From: Prevotella vespertina
GTDB taxonomy: Bacteria; Bacteroidota; Bacteroidia; Bacteroidales; Bacteroidaceae
DNA length: 54,589 bases
Assembly (NCBI RefSeq): GCF_009728485.1
Contig: NZ_VVIQ01000016.1
Coordinates: forward strand, 1 to 54,589
Direction of reading: 5' to 3'
The position numbers and the translations under genes are program-made. Shown here piece after piece: positions 43,461-52,196 of the stretch; position 1 is the first letter of the stretch, and each line of letters begins with the position of its first letter. The notes beneath the pieces were generated by a model, which was not told the DNA's origin, did not search any database, and saw nothing but the letters and a program-made list of their open reading frames with translations.

Positions 43461-44174
43461 TTACGCTTGATTCGCATCTTCCTCATCGAGGTCCTCTTCT
43501 GTAATATCCGCTGACATCGAACCACGAAGGGCAATCGATGGAATCAAACCGAGCACGAAGACAATCAGTGTAAGGATGGTTCCGTAAGTGTCAATGGCTG
43601 TCATTGATAGTCCTCCAACCTCATTGTACATATAATAAAATACTCCGCCAGTTAGGAAAATGAGGATTGGACAAAGAATGATAGACATACCATACAAACG
43701 AATGGAGCCTCGGAACTTACGCACCAAACCGATTCCTAAGAATAGATTCAATAGTCCAATAACAACATTGTTGTAGCCTCGGAAGGTCTGAATCAATGCC
43801 TCCTCGCGTGGTGTCTCCATCATAATGTCGTGAGCAGGTAACAATGCTCTGTAACAAACAGCGGCTGTTCCCAGCACCGACAAAACCATAATCACAATCA
43901 TAGCCAACTGCAAAAAGAAATGCTTACTATTATTCAGGCACCTGCGAAAAACCTCCCACATCACCAACTGAGTGGCGCATACAAGAATCGACTCTGCTAT
44001 CTGAATCGCCGAAGAACTTTGAACAGTTTCAAAGGTCTCAGTCAATGATGTCATCCCATCAGTGGGTGCTCCTGTCCAGTGATCAATGCTATTCACCAAA
44101 CTAAACGCTAGAAACAAACCAAGGCTCCAGTTGAGAGTTTCACTCTGAACAGATGATATTTTAAACTTCTTCAT
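43461..44174 (-). CDS. Membrane protein C, unknown function
   Basis: The 237-residue protein has about six membrane helices and an acidic C-terminal tail (ITEEDLDEEDANQA) like that of protein B, but no clear sequence similarity beyond topology. A strong promoter (44281-44250) lies about 70 bases upstream, the last transcription signal before the gene-free region. It may head a transcript running through the other two membrane genes and parA, though the 258-base gap to the next gene leaves that open. Confidence 0.72.
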   Translation of the reverse strand: MKKFKISSVQSETLNWSLGLFLAFSLVNSIDHWTGAPTDGMTSLTETFETVQSSSAIQIAESILVCATQLVMWEVFRRCLNNSKHFFLQLAMIVIMVLSVLGTAAVCYRALLPAHDIMMETPREEALIQTFRGYNNVVIGLLNLFLGIGLVRKFRGSIRLYGMSIILCPILIFLTGGVFYYMYNEVGGLSMTAIDTYGTILTLIVFVLGLIPSIALRGSMSADITEEDLDEEDANQA

Positions 44175-44249
44175 ACGTTTTTATATATTTATGTTTTAGC
44201 CTTTCTAAATAAATAAACATCGCTTCGTTCATTTATATTAATGTGTATG

Positions 44250-44281
44250 CAAATATACACCTAAATACTGAAAGAAACAAA
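44250..44281 (-). promoter_or_regulatory. Promoter of the membrane protein operon
   Basis: On the minus strand TTTG (44281-44278), exactly 20 bases, TATATTTG (44257-44250). Confidence 0.75.
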
Positions 44282-45968
44282 TACATTCAAATGTTTTTGT
44301 TTGAAAAAGTAATGAGATAAATCATTAAAAACACATTTAAACAAACAAACAAACACTTATATACGTGTTTATTTGTTTATATATTTAGTTATTAAAAACG
44401 CTTATCTATATATCAAATAAGTATCTAAATAGATATTAGAAGTATTATTTTAACAAGAAGAAGATATTACACTTTTATATATTTAGATATATTTTCGGAC
44501 GAAAGTGAGCCTAGAGAAATATATTATATATTTATTGATTCATATAGAAGAACGTTCTAATAAGAATAAAAGGAGGTTATACATTTATATAAACATGATA
44601 CTAGAAAAAATCAAAGTAGGTATCTATTTTAGTATAAACATATATTTATACAAAGATACAAAAGTACGTTTTAACCTTTAAGAAGAGCCGAAAAAAAAAG
44701 GCAAGATATACACAAATAATTATTTATATATTAGTATATAATATTGTTTTTCAGTACTTTATAAGTATTAAAAGAGAATTTAAAAAGAAATAACAAATAT
44801 ATATCTTGATAATTGGAAATAGGTAAGAAATATAAAAGGAGTATAGCAGGAAACATTAAAATGAGGTAAAATTCAAACATAGGGTACTATTTGCAGATGA
44901 AAAGAAAAGTATATATTTATATAATAAAGACGTACTAATAACGAATTGAGAAGTATTTATAAAGATAAAGTAGAGCGTTTATAGAAAGACAAACAAGTAG
45001 TTTATACTTTTATACTTTTATATATTTAATAATAGAAGATAGACACAATCAGTATTATAAAAGTGTTTATATAAATACATACAACTGATAACAAATAAGC
45101 AAATAAGTATTTTTTTATTTATATATTAGTAGTATTTAAGAAGCAAGTAAACATATATTTAATTTATAATAGTATTATATTTATATATATATAAGCAGTT
45201 AATTAAAAGTGTAATAACATATTCAAAGAAAGAAGTAAACCCTTAGATACATATAAAAGGAGTGCGTTTTTAATATGTATATATAAATATGTTTTAAAAC
45301 AGACAAGCAAAAGAATAAATACATATTAGTATTAATAAGGTAAAACAAAGAGCTTTGTAAGGAGGAAGTAAGTAGGGGAGAAGAAAGCGAAATGGTGTGC
45401 AGGAAGAGGAAAAGAAACAATGATAAATACATGAAAAGAGGGTAAAAAAAGAAGCTAAAGAGATTCCAATAAGTACATAAAAGCACTTTCAACGAAACAA
45501 AGAATGCCCAACTATAAAACCAAGAAGACACACCTGTAAAATAAAGAAAGCCAGCCTATAAAACAAAGGAAATTCAACTAAAAACAAAGAAGAACTCAGC
45601 TATAAAACAAAGAAACGCCTTCTTCAATGTAAGGAAAGGCTCTCTTTAACATGAAGGGAGGCTTTCTTTAAATAAAGAAAAGCACTTCCTGCATTGGTAA
45701 TGAAACTTAGAAGGGCAATTAAAGGGTATAAAAGCCACAGAAATAACATCTCTTCTTATTCACAAGAAACGACTAACTATCTAGGAAAGAGTAAGATACT
45801 AATTTGAGAAATAGCTCTGATTAGCAAAATAAAACGAGTCCATTTAAATAAGAGAAAGGCTCTAAAAACTAAAGATTAAACGGCAAAAAAATAAAGAAAA
45901 AACATTCCTCTAAATAAGAAGAAATAACCCCCAAAAACTGAGATAACATCTATCTGGAGGGAAAAAGA

Positions 45969-47482
45969 CGACAAAATAGTAAGGTTATAATGGGTATATT
46001 AAAAGGTAAGAAACGACAAATAGGGAGAGAAAACTTACTTACTTAAAACTAAGAAGTGCGACAAATAAGTAAGTTAAAACGCCTAGAACGATCAGAAAGA
46101 AGCATTTGAAAGACGACAAAAAAGGAAGTTCTTTGAGGAAAAAGGGCTTTGCGACAAATTAGGAAGATATTTCTTTGAGTGTAGAAGAGCATATAAAGAG
46201 TTGTAAATCAGTATGTTTACAAAGGCAATTAAAGCCAAACGGCGACAAAAAAGTGAATTGTTTGGGTTTCATTTAAACGTTTCGTACAATTTAAAAGAGC
46301 TAAAGTACTGTTATACAGAATAGTTAGTAAGGATGGAGAAAGGCATTCTTAAAGTAAATAAGTTCCTAATATGTCGCTTAAAACAAGGCTCAACTTGTAT
46401 AAAAAATAAGCTCTTTTGGTAGTAAAAAGGGAATAATTCGACAAACAGGGAACAAAAAACTTAAATGAAACTAAGTATTAATTATAGAAAAGGAGACGTA
46501 TTGGGAAGGTTGAAAAAACGACAGATAGGGAAGAAGAAAACGAATAACAAGACAAGAGAAAAGCGGCAGGAAAAATAGGAGAATATCGGTTAAGAAAATA
46601 AGAGGAAGATGCTCAATAGAGGATAAAAGGAATCTGACAAAAAATAAAGTTATCGAGAGAGAAGAGAGTAGGGGAGGGGTGATTAAAATGAAGTAGAGCA
46701 TAAGATAAAATAAAGCTATCCGATTAAGAACAAAACACTTAGCGTTGAGTTAGTTAGGAATAAACCTATTAGAAGGATTAAAGACCATCGACAATAAGAT
46801 TAGAAGTAAACCGACAGAAAAACGACAAAGAAACCATCAAGACTAAAAAAAGAAAGCGAAAGAAGCGGCGGAAAAAACGAACAGCAAGCACAAAGCAAGC
46901 ACCCTTCAAGCAAAGTTGCGACAAATAGGGAGGGTCGCCCAAAAGCCCTTAGTAAAAGTCATCTCCACACAGGCAAATATCTTTTTAACCCTTAACTTAA
47001 AAACTTCTCATCGAGTTAGATATCGTTAGTTAATCAATTATAAGATATTAGTAAAGGTGCTTTAAGATACTGAGATACAATGAGTTGCAGGGTTAACTAC
47101 CGACAAATTAGTAAGTTAGCGACGACAGATTAGTAAGATGGAGGCGACAGATTGGGAAGGAGCTTGCGACAGATTAGTAGGTAGATGATGGATGTGTTCG
47201 ACGAATGAGGAGCATTGGTTCGACGTTTAGGGAGACTCTTGTCGATATTTGCGAATAGTTATGACAAAATAAGGAGAATCTTAGTTTTAATAAAGGAGAT
47301 GATTGTCTTTTATGTAGGATGTTGTCTTTAAAAGGGTAGGGGAGTTCGTGATGTGATGTAGAAGATAATCATTTGTAAACAACTTATTGCTTGATAGTTA
47401 CAAAAGAAAGCGTTTTTAAGATCGACAATAAGGGAATATTTTATGTGAAGAGAGGTATGCTGAGATACGACAAAAGGGTAGG
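45969..47482 (+). repeat. Dispersed direct repeats (iterons), consensus near CGACAAATTAGTAAG
   Basis: Same-strand copies start at 45969, 46014, 46059, 46114, 46152, 46243, 46439, 46519, 46919, 47101, 47123, 47145, 47167, 47199, 47221, 47262, 47423 and 47468. The best conserved part is CGACA(A/G)AT followed by AG(T/G)AAG or GGGAAG. Weaker copies lie near 46635 and 46810. No copy on the opposite strand was noticed inside the region. Confidence 0.8.
47101..47258 (+). repeat. Phased iteron cluster (22-bp period)
   Basis: Units begin at 47101, 47123, 47145, 47167, 47199, 47221 and 47243 (the last degenerate, CGATATTTGCGAATAG). Steps are 22, 22, 22, 32, 22 and 22 bp, close to two or three helical turns, so the sites face one side of the DNA. 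This is the geometry of initiator or centromere-protein arrays. Confidence 0.8.
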
Positions 47483-47615
47483 TTTTTGAAAAACCTTTAC
47501 TTGCTTTGGGGATAGGGGAGGGTGATGAGTGAGGCAGATGGGGCTGATTGGGTGAATAGAGAGGCATTGGAAAGTCGCCAAACCAGTTGGTTATCCATCA
47601 TTTTAAAGGCTGGAT

Positions 47616-47646
47616 TTTGAATTATGAGAATAATTGCTTACTTTTG
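47616..47646 (+). promoter_or_regulatory. rarA promoter
   Basis: TTTG (47616-47619), 19 bases, TACTTTTG (47639-47646). The predicted leader is about 215 bases long; no clear fold was found in it. Confidence 0.7.
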
Positions 47647-47869
47647 CCTAATGATATACAATGCTCATGCTAGTGCTTAGCAATGTGGCAGACAAAGGTT
47701 CGCTCTACAACAACCAATGCTTAGCCAGACGACAGCTGCTACTTAGTAATGCGATTGTCCATGTCGAGTGCAACAACCACCGACGATAGGCAAGACGATT
47801 GCGAAGGATAGCTTGCACTCTTGCGAGCGGTGGACTAGAGCGGAGTTATCGCTAGAGATAAGAATAGAT

Positions 47870-49072
47870 ATGGAACCATTGGCAGAAAGGATGCGTCCTC
47901 GGACGCTGGATGAATACATTGGGCAGGAGCATCTTGTGGGTCAGGGAGCTGTCTTGCGACGTATGATCGACAGCGGTCATATCAGTTCGTTCATCCTCTG
48001 GGGACCACCAGGCGTTGGCAAAACCACGCTCGCTCAGATCATTGCCCATCAATTAGAAACACCCTTCTACACGCTCTCGGCGGTGACAAGTGGTGTAAAA
48101 GATGTACGCGAGGTAATCGATCGGGCGAAGAGCGGGAGGTTCTTCAATTCGGTTTCCCCGATACTCTTCATCGACGAAATTCATCGATTCTCTAAGTCGC
48201 AGCAAGACTCCTTGTTGGGTGCTGTGGAGAGAGGAGTTGTGACGTTGATAGGCGCAACGACGGAGAATCCCTCATTCGAAGTCATCCGCCCACTGCTGTC
48301 GCGTTGCCAGTTATATGTGCTGAAATCGTTGGAGAAAGACGACCTACTCCGCCTCGTGCAACGTGCAATTACGGAAGACACGGAGCTGAAGAAACTCTCG
48401 ATAAAGCTCTCCGAGACGACCGCCCTACTGCGTTATAGCGGTGGCGATGCACGTAAATTGCTCAATATTATCGACCTCCTCGTGAGTGCTCGGGCGTCAG
48501 ATGAGATTGTTATCACCGACGAACTCGTGGAGAAAGAGTTGCAGGAAAACCCCTTGGCATACGATAAGGACGGTGAGATGCACTATGACCTTGTGTCTGC
48601 ATTCATCAAGTCGATCCGTGGAGGAAACGCCGATGCCGCCCTCTATTGGATGGCTCGGATGATTGAAGGAGGCGAAGATCCACGCTTTATCGTACGCCGA
48701 GTAGTGATCAGCGCAGCCGAGGATATCGGACTTGCGAACCCCAATGCTCTGTTATTGGCAAACGCTGCCTTTGATGCAGTCGACCGCATAGGATGGCCAG
48801 AGGGGCGCATACCTTTGGCGGAAGCAGTGGTCTATCTCGCTCGTTCCAAGAAGGACAATTCGGCTTATAAGGGTATCAATGCCGCCCTTGAGGAGGTGCG
48901 CCGTTCGGGTAATCTGCCTGTTCCCTTGCACCTTCGGAATGCACCGACAAAGTTGATGAAAGACCTTGGTTATGGTGATGGATATAAGTATCCTCACGAT
49001 TATGAGGGGCATTTTGTCGAGCAACAATATATGCCAGATGAGTTGGAGGGGAGGGAGTTTATACCCCAATAA
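47870..49072 (+). CDS. rarA: Replication-associated recombination protein A (AAA+ ATPase)
   Basis: The start MEPLAERMRP at 47870 matches the family N-terminus; a longer frame back to 47768 lacks similarity. The 400-residue protein has Walker A GPPGVGKTT (45-53), Walker B ILFIDEIHRF and the RarA block GATTENPSFEVIRPLLSRC. It also has the C-terminal clamp-loader-like oligomerisation region with DIGLANPNAL. RarA (MgsA) acts at stalled replication forks. It is the first gene right of the origin candidate and reads away from it. Confidence 0.95.
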   Translation: MEPLAERMRPRTLDEYIGQEHLVGQGAVLRRMIDSGHISSFILWGPPGVGKTTLAQIIAHQLETPFYTLSAVTSGVKDVREVIDRAKSGRFFNSVSPILFIDEIHRFSKSQQDSLLGAVERGVVTLIGATTENPSFEVIRPLLSRCQLYVLKSLEKDDLLRLVQRAITEDTELKKLSIKLSETTALLRYSGGDARKLLNIIDLLVSARASDEIVITDELVEKELQENPLAYDKDGEMHYDLVSAFIKSIRGGNADAALYWMARMIEGGEDPRFIVRRVVISAAEDIGLANPNALLLANAAFDAVDRIGWPEGRIPLAEAVVYLARSKKDNSAYKGINAALEEVRRSGNLPVPLHLRNAPTKLMKDLGYGDGYKYPHDYEGHFVEQQYMPDELEGREFIPQ

Positions 49073-49074
49073 TA

Positions 49075-49360
49075 GCCTCACCCAAGCCTCCCCCGACCCC
49101 TCCGAAAGGAGGGGAGTGTTGCTTGGGTGTTGGCTGGGGAAGGCTGGTCGAAGTATTACGAGGTACTGCCTCGTAAGCTGGAACAGCAGGACAGCAAACA
49201 AAGAGGTGCTCTTTTTAAAACGAAGGGGGCGTTTCTTTGAAGCGAAGAGAGGCTCTCTTTATAATAAGGAAACGCCTTCGTTGATGGGAATGAAAGCCTC
49301 ACAGCCTCTCCGAACCAGCGGTCACTGACCAAAGGGAAGTAATGGAGAGGGGAGTAGATA
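49075..49360. repeat. Composite repeats after rarA, with an arm of a long inverted pair
   Basis: Starts two bases after the rarA stop with TAGCCTCACCC and includes a CCCCTCCGAAAGGAGGGG hairpin and the block 49090-49233, inverted relative to 39841-39985. A GGGGGCGTTTC / GGAAACGCC element and a degenerate GGAGAGG arm follow. Confidence 0.8.
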
Positions 49361-49408
49361 GTGCTATTTCCCACAGAACAAACAACTTGTCTACTTGTCA
49401 ACTATCAA

Positions 49409-49680
49409 CTCGTCAACTTATAAAAACAAATAATAACAACAAAAAGGAGCTCTTCCTCTTATCCTAACTCGCCCCCGTTAGGCTACATCCCCTCCTTCGG
49501 AGGGGCCTGGGGAGGCTTTAATTTTGAATTATGAACTTTGAATTTTGAATTAGAAAAAATGCTCTCGTCAACTTATAAAAACAAATAATAACAACAAAAA
49601 GAGGCTCTTCCTCTTATCCTAACTCGCCCCCGTTAGGCTACATCCCCTCCTTCGGAGGGGCTTGGGGAGGCCTTAATTAA
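49409..49680 (+). repeat. Tandem duplication with 155-bp offset
   Basis: The block CTCGTCAACTTATAAAAACA through CTTATCCTAACTCGCCCCCG and a CCCCTCCTTCGGAGGGG hairpin is present at 49409-49525 and again at 49564-49680 with only a few differences. The second copy ends 13 bases before the dehydrogenase start, so it has become its upstream region. Confidence 0.85.
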
Positions 49681-49693
49681 ACAATAAGAAAGT

Positions 49694-50644
49694 ATGAAAC
49701 TAGTTATTCTCGACTGCCATGCAGTCAACCCTGGTGACCTCTCGTGGGAACCAATAAAGCAACTCGCTGATTGTACGATATACGAAAGAACACGACAGGA
49801 AGATGTCGTTGAGCGTGCAAAAGACGCTGACGGAATACTCATCAATAAGGTGAATATCACTGAAGAAGTGCTCCAACAACTGCCTAAACTGAAGTATATT
49901 GGAGAGCTGGCAACAGGTTATAATAATATTGACATCGCTGCGGCACGTGCAAGAGGAGTTGTGGTTTGCAATATCCCAGCCTATAGTACCGATAGTGTGG
50001 CACAACATGTTTTCGCCTTACTGTTGAATGCTGCAACACGAGTAGACCATTACGCCGAGGCTGTCAGACGTGGTGATTGGTGCAAGCAACAGGACTTCTG
50101 CTATTGGGATACGCCTCTGATCGAGCTCGCGGGGAAGACTCTTGGTATTGTCGGACTCGGTCATATCGGTCAGAAAGTGGCGCAGATTGCCCACGCCATG
50201 GGTATGGATATATCGGCATACACCAGTAAGAACAGTAGCGATCTACCCGAGTGTATCCGCAAGACAACCCTTGAAGGACTCTTTAGTACGTCTGACGTCA
50301 TCACCCTCCATTGCCCTCTTACGGCAGAGAATACGCACATGATCAATGCAGAAAGTCTACAGAAAATGCGCCCCGGAACCATCCTTATTAATACAGGACG
50401 TGGTGGACTCATTGACGAACAGGCTGTTGCTGATGCCCTCGAAAGTGGTCATCTCAAAGCCTATTGTGCGGATGTTATGACCGACGAACCGCCTCGCACG
50501 GACAATCCCCTTCTACAACAACCCAACGCATATATCACTCCGCACGTGGCATGGGCTACTCGTGAGGCACGCGAAAGACTTATGGCTATTGCCGTGGAGA
50601 ATATCAAGAAATTCATAGAAGGCACTCCGCAAAACTGCGTATGA
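49694..50644 (+). CDS. D-2-hydroxyacid dehydrogenase (glycerate/hydroxypyruvate type)
   Basis: The 316-residue protein has the NAD motif GLGHIG at 154-159 and the catalytic set Arg236 (NTGRGGLID), Glu265 (MTDEPP) and His284 (ITPHVAWAT) of D-isomer-specific dehydrogenases. Similarity in style is highest to glycerate dehydrogenases acting on hydroxypyruvate. The stop overlaps the start of the TRIC channel gene, so the two are co-translated. No TAnnTTTG box was noticed directly upstream; the region there is duplicated repeat DNA. The exact 2-oxoacid is not determined. Confidence 0.9.
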   Translation: MKLVILDCHAVNPGDLSWEPIKQLADCTIYERTRQEDVVERAKDADGILINKVNITEEVLQQLPKLKYIGELATGYNNIDIAAARARGVVVCNIPAYSTDSVAQHVFALLLNAATRVDHYAEAVRRGDWCKQQDFCYWDTPLIELAGKTLGIVGLGHIGQKVAQIAHAMGMDISAYTSKNSSDLPECIRKTTLEGLFSTSDVITLHCPLTAENTHMINAESLQKMRPGTILINTGRGGLIDEQAVADALESGHLKAYCADVMTDEPPRTDNPLLQQPNAYITPHVAWATREARERLMAIAVENIKKFIEGTPQNCV

Positions 50645-51288
50645 CCTACACTGACCCCCATCTCGTCCGTACCCTCCAGGTTATCTTGGAGTTTCTAGGC
50701 ACCTTCGCATTCGCTATCTCTGGTATACGGCACGCTGCCCAAAAGCACTTCGATTGGTTCGGAGGCTACGTATGCGGCTTTGCTGTAGCCATCGGAGGCG
50801 GTACGATACGTGATGCCATGCTTGGTGTGCGCCCGTTCTGGATGTCAAATATCATGTATGTGTTGGTTACTGGACTTGCACTCTTCCTCGTTATCCTATC
50901 GAGGAAATGGATAAAGAGGCTCGATAACGCATGGTTTGTCTTCGATACACTGGGCTTAGCTCTGTTCACCATAGCCGGTATTCAGAAGACTATCGCACTA
51001 GGACATAGCTTCTGGGTAGCCGTTATCATGGGGTGTATCACGGGTGTGGCAGGTGGCGTCATACGTGATGTTCTGTTGAATAACATCCCCGTCATCTTTC
51101 ATAAAGAGATTTACGCCGTGGCAAGTGTGGCAGGAGGTCTAACCTATTGGACGCTCTTCTCGCTCGGACTGGGGCTTCCCCTGACGGTGATAGTCACCTT
51201 TCTTATGATTTGTGTAATACGCTTTGTTGCAGTAGGTTACCATATTTCGCTACCGACACTACACGATGAAGACGAAAAGAAAACGTAA
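50641..51288 (+). CDS. TRIC-family cation channel (UPF0126)
   Basis: The 215-residue protein has seven hydrophobic segments and two copies of the UPF0126 repeat, with GGGTIRDAMLG at about 52-62 and GVAGGVIRDVLLN at about 137-149. Bacterial TRIC proteins are trimeric monovalent-cation channels. It overlaps the dehydrogenase gene by four bases, a pairing I cannot explain functionally. Length and motifs are normal. Confidence 0.93.
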   Translation: MTYTDPHLVRTLQVILEFLGTFAFAISGIRHAAQKHFDWFGGYVCGFAVAIGGGTIRDAMLGVRPFWMSNIMYVLVTGLALFLVILSRKWIKRLDNAWFVFDTLGLALFTIAGIQKTIALGHSFWVAVIMGCITGVAGGVIRDVLLNNIPVIFHKEIYAVASVAGGLTYWTLFSLGLGLPLTVIVTFLMICVIRFVAVGYHISLPTLHDEDEKKT

Positions 51289-51304
51289 AAAAGTTGATGA
51301 AAAG

Positions 51305-51336
51305 TTTGGTGGGTTGGAAGAAAAGTCATACCTTTG
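51305..51336 (+). promoter_or_regulatory. tRNA-Arg promoter
   Basis: TTTG (51305-51308), exactly 20 bases, TACCTTTG (51329-51336), about 48 bases before the mature tRNA. Confidence 0.82.
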
Positions 51337-51390
51337 CACTCGCAATTAAGCAATAGCACTATTGCTCTTAACGTTTGCAACCATTTTAAT

Positions 51391-51464
51391 GGTTCCGTAG
51401 CTCAACTGAATAGAGCACTTGACTACGGATCAAGAGGTTACAGGTTTGAATCCTGTCGGAATCA
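51391..51464 (+). tRNA. tRNA-Arg (ACG)
   Basis: A 74-base cloverleaf: acceptor GGTTCCG/CGGAATC (one G-U), anticodon stem CTTGA/TCAAG around loop CTACGGA giving anticodon ACG, T loop TTTGAAT, discriminator A. CCA is not encoded. A terminator follows three bases later. Confidence 0.95.
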
Positions 51465-51466
51465 CA

Positions 51467-51499
51467 AAGAGGACATCTTAACGATGTCCTCTTTTTTTT
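51467..51499 (+). terminator. tRNA-Arg terminator
   Basis: AGAGGACATC pairs with GATGTCCTCT around TTAAC, followed by eight T. Confidence 0.93.
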
Positions 51500-51524
51500 G
51501 TGTGCGTGTGCAAAGACAGAGGAG

Positions 51525-51925
51525 AAGCCTCACCCCCGTCCACAACCAGCCTCACCCCCGTCCCAACTACAGCCTCACCCCCAACCCCTCTCCGAGTGGA
51601 GAGGGGAGTGAACACTGTTAGTAGGATGGAAGAGGGTGGTAAGGGGAGATAGAGGTAATTGTATTTTGAAATTAAGGAAACGCCCTTCTCAATTTGAAGA
51701 GGGCGTTTCTTTGTAATGAAAAGGGCGTCTCTTCGATGTGAAGAAACGCCCCCTTTGTATTAAGAATGCCTTTTCCTAACCGGCTCCCGTTAGGCACTCC
51801 TCCCCTTGGGGGAGGCTGGGTGGGGTTGTTCCATTCGGAGAGGGGCTGGGGGTGAGGCTTCTTTTCACCTAACTCCCATTAGGTGTTCCTCCCCTTGGGG
51901 GAGCCTAGGTGGGGTTGATGAAACA
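51525..51925. repeat. Composite intergenic repeat cluster after tRNA-Arg
   Basis: Opens with AGCCTCACCCCC boxes and a CCCCTCTCCGAGTGGAGAGG hairpin. It then has an inverted version of the TCCTACTAATAGT / GATTACCTC block, AAACGCCC / GGGCGTTTC pairs and two CTCCCCTTGGGGGAG hairpins each followed by TGGGGTTG. Frames crossing it are not genes. Confidence 0.78.
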
Positions 51926-52032
51926 ATTTCGTCGAATTTAAATGGGCTTTCGTCGAGTTAATAAACATTTAATATTTTATTAATTTAAGATATCTTTTTT
52001 TACGATTGAACATCCTTTGCACAACATCAAAC

Positions 52033-52040
52033 TAACTTTG
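52033..52040 (+). promoter_or_regulatory. -7 box of the RteC-like gene
   Basis: TAACTTTG, predicted start near 52047; no good -33 TTTG at the usual distance, so it may need an activator. Confidence 0.6.
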
Positions 52041-52046
52041 TCAGCA

Positions 52047-52196
52047 AATCACATAGCCCACTTCTCACCCCAGCAAGTGGGCTGGTGATATCAAAGGACA
52101 TGCGCCCCACTTCCCTTCTCCTACCACTCAACAGGTGGTAACAAGCGTGGGCAAGGCATGATGTCACACATTATTAATTCTTAAAGTAGTACAACT
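52047..52196 (+). ncRNA. Structured 5' leader of the RteC-like gene
   Basis: Hairpin 1: AGCCCACTT (52055-52063) with AAGTGGGCT (52075-52083), perfect 9 bp. Second domain: GACATGC (52097-52103) with GCATGaTGTC (52156-52165), enclosing CCCCACTT (52105-52112) with AAGcGTGGG (52143-52151), enclosing TACCAC (52122-52127) with GTGGTA (52135-52140). This is too much nested pairing for chance in a leader. It matches no riboswitch I recognise. Confidence 0.6.

Larger units (their letters stand above)
44282..47615. other. Candidate replication origin or centromere region (gene-free)
   Basis: About 3.3 kb without a credible gene. The left part (44.28-45.5 kb) is extremely A+T-rich with repeated TTTATATATTAG-like strings; the identical 17-mer TTATTTATATATTAGTA is at 44720 and 45115. 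From about 45.2 kb the plus strand is strongly purine-rich and carries the repeated 15-base motif. Host genes to the left run leftward and those to the right run rightward. By eye C exceeds G on the plus strand to the left and the reverse to the right. No clear DnaA box is seen. Confidence 0.6.

Noticed and set aside
44700..46330. DnaA boxes at about 44707 (ATATACACA) and about 46311 (TTATACAGA)
   Set aside because: Each has a mismatch to TTATNCACA and they are isolated, as expected by chance in A+T-rich DNA.
45223..46701. Minus-strand frames rich in Phe, Leu and Ser (45223-45531 and 46471-46701)
   Set aside because: They are the by-product of long purine-rich runs on the plus strand; composition is extreme and iterons cut across them.
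47101..47258. CRISPR array
   Set aside because: The conserved core is only about 15 bases and degenerate, with 7-base spacers, far from the 28-36-base exact repeats of CRISPR; no cas genes.
44282..47615. Replication terminus instead of origin
   Set aside because: Genes diverge from the region, whereas they converge on a terminus; no dif-like site was seen.
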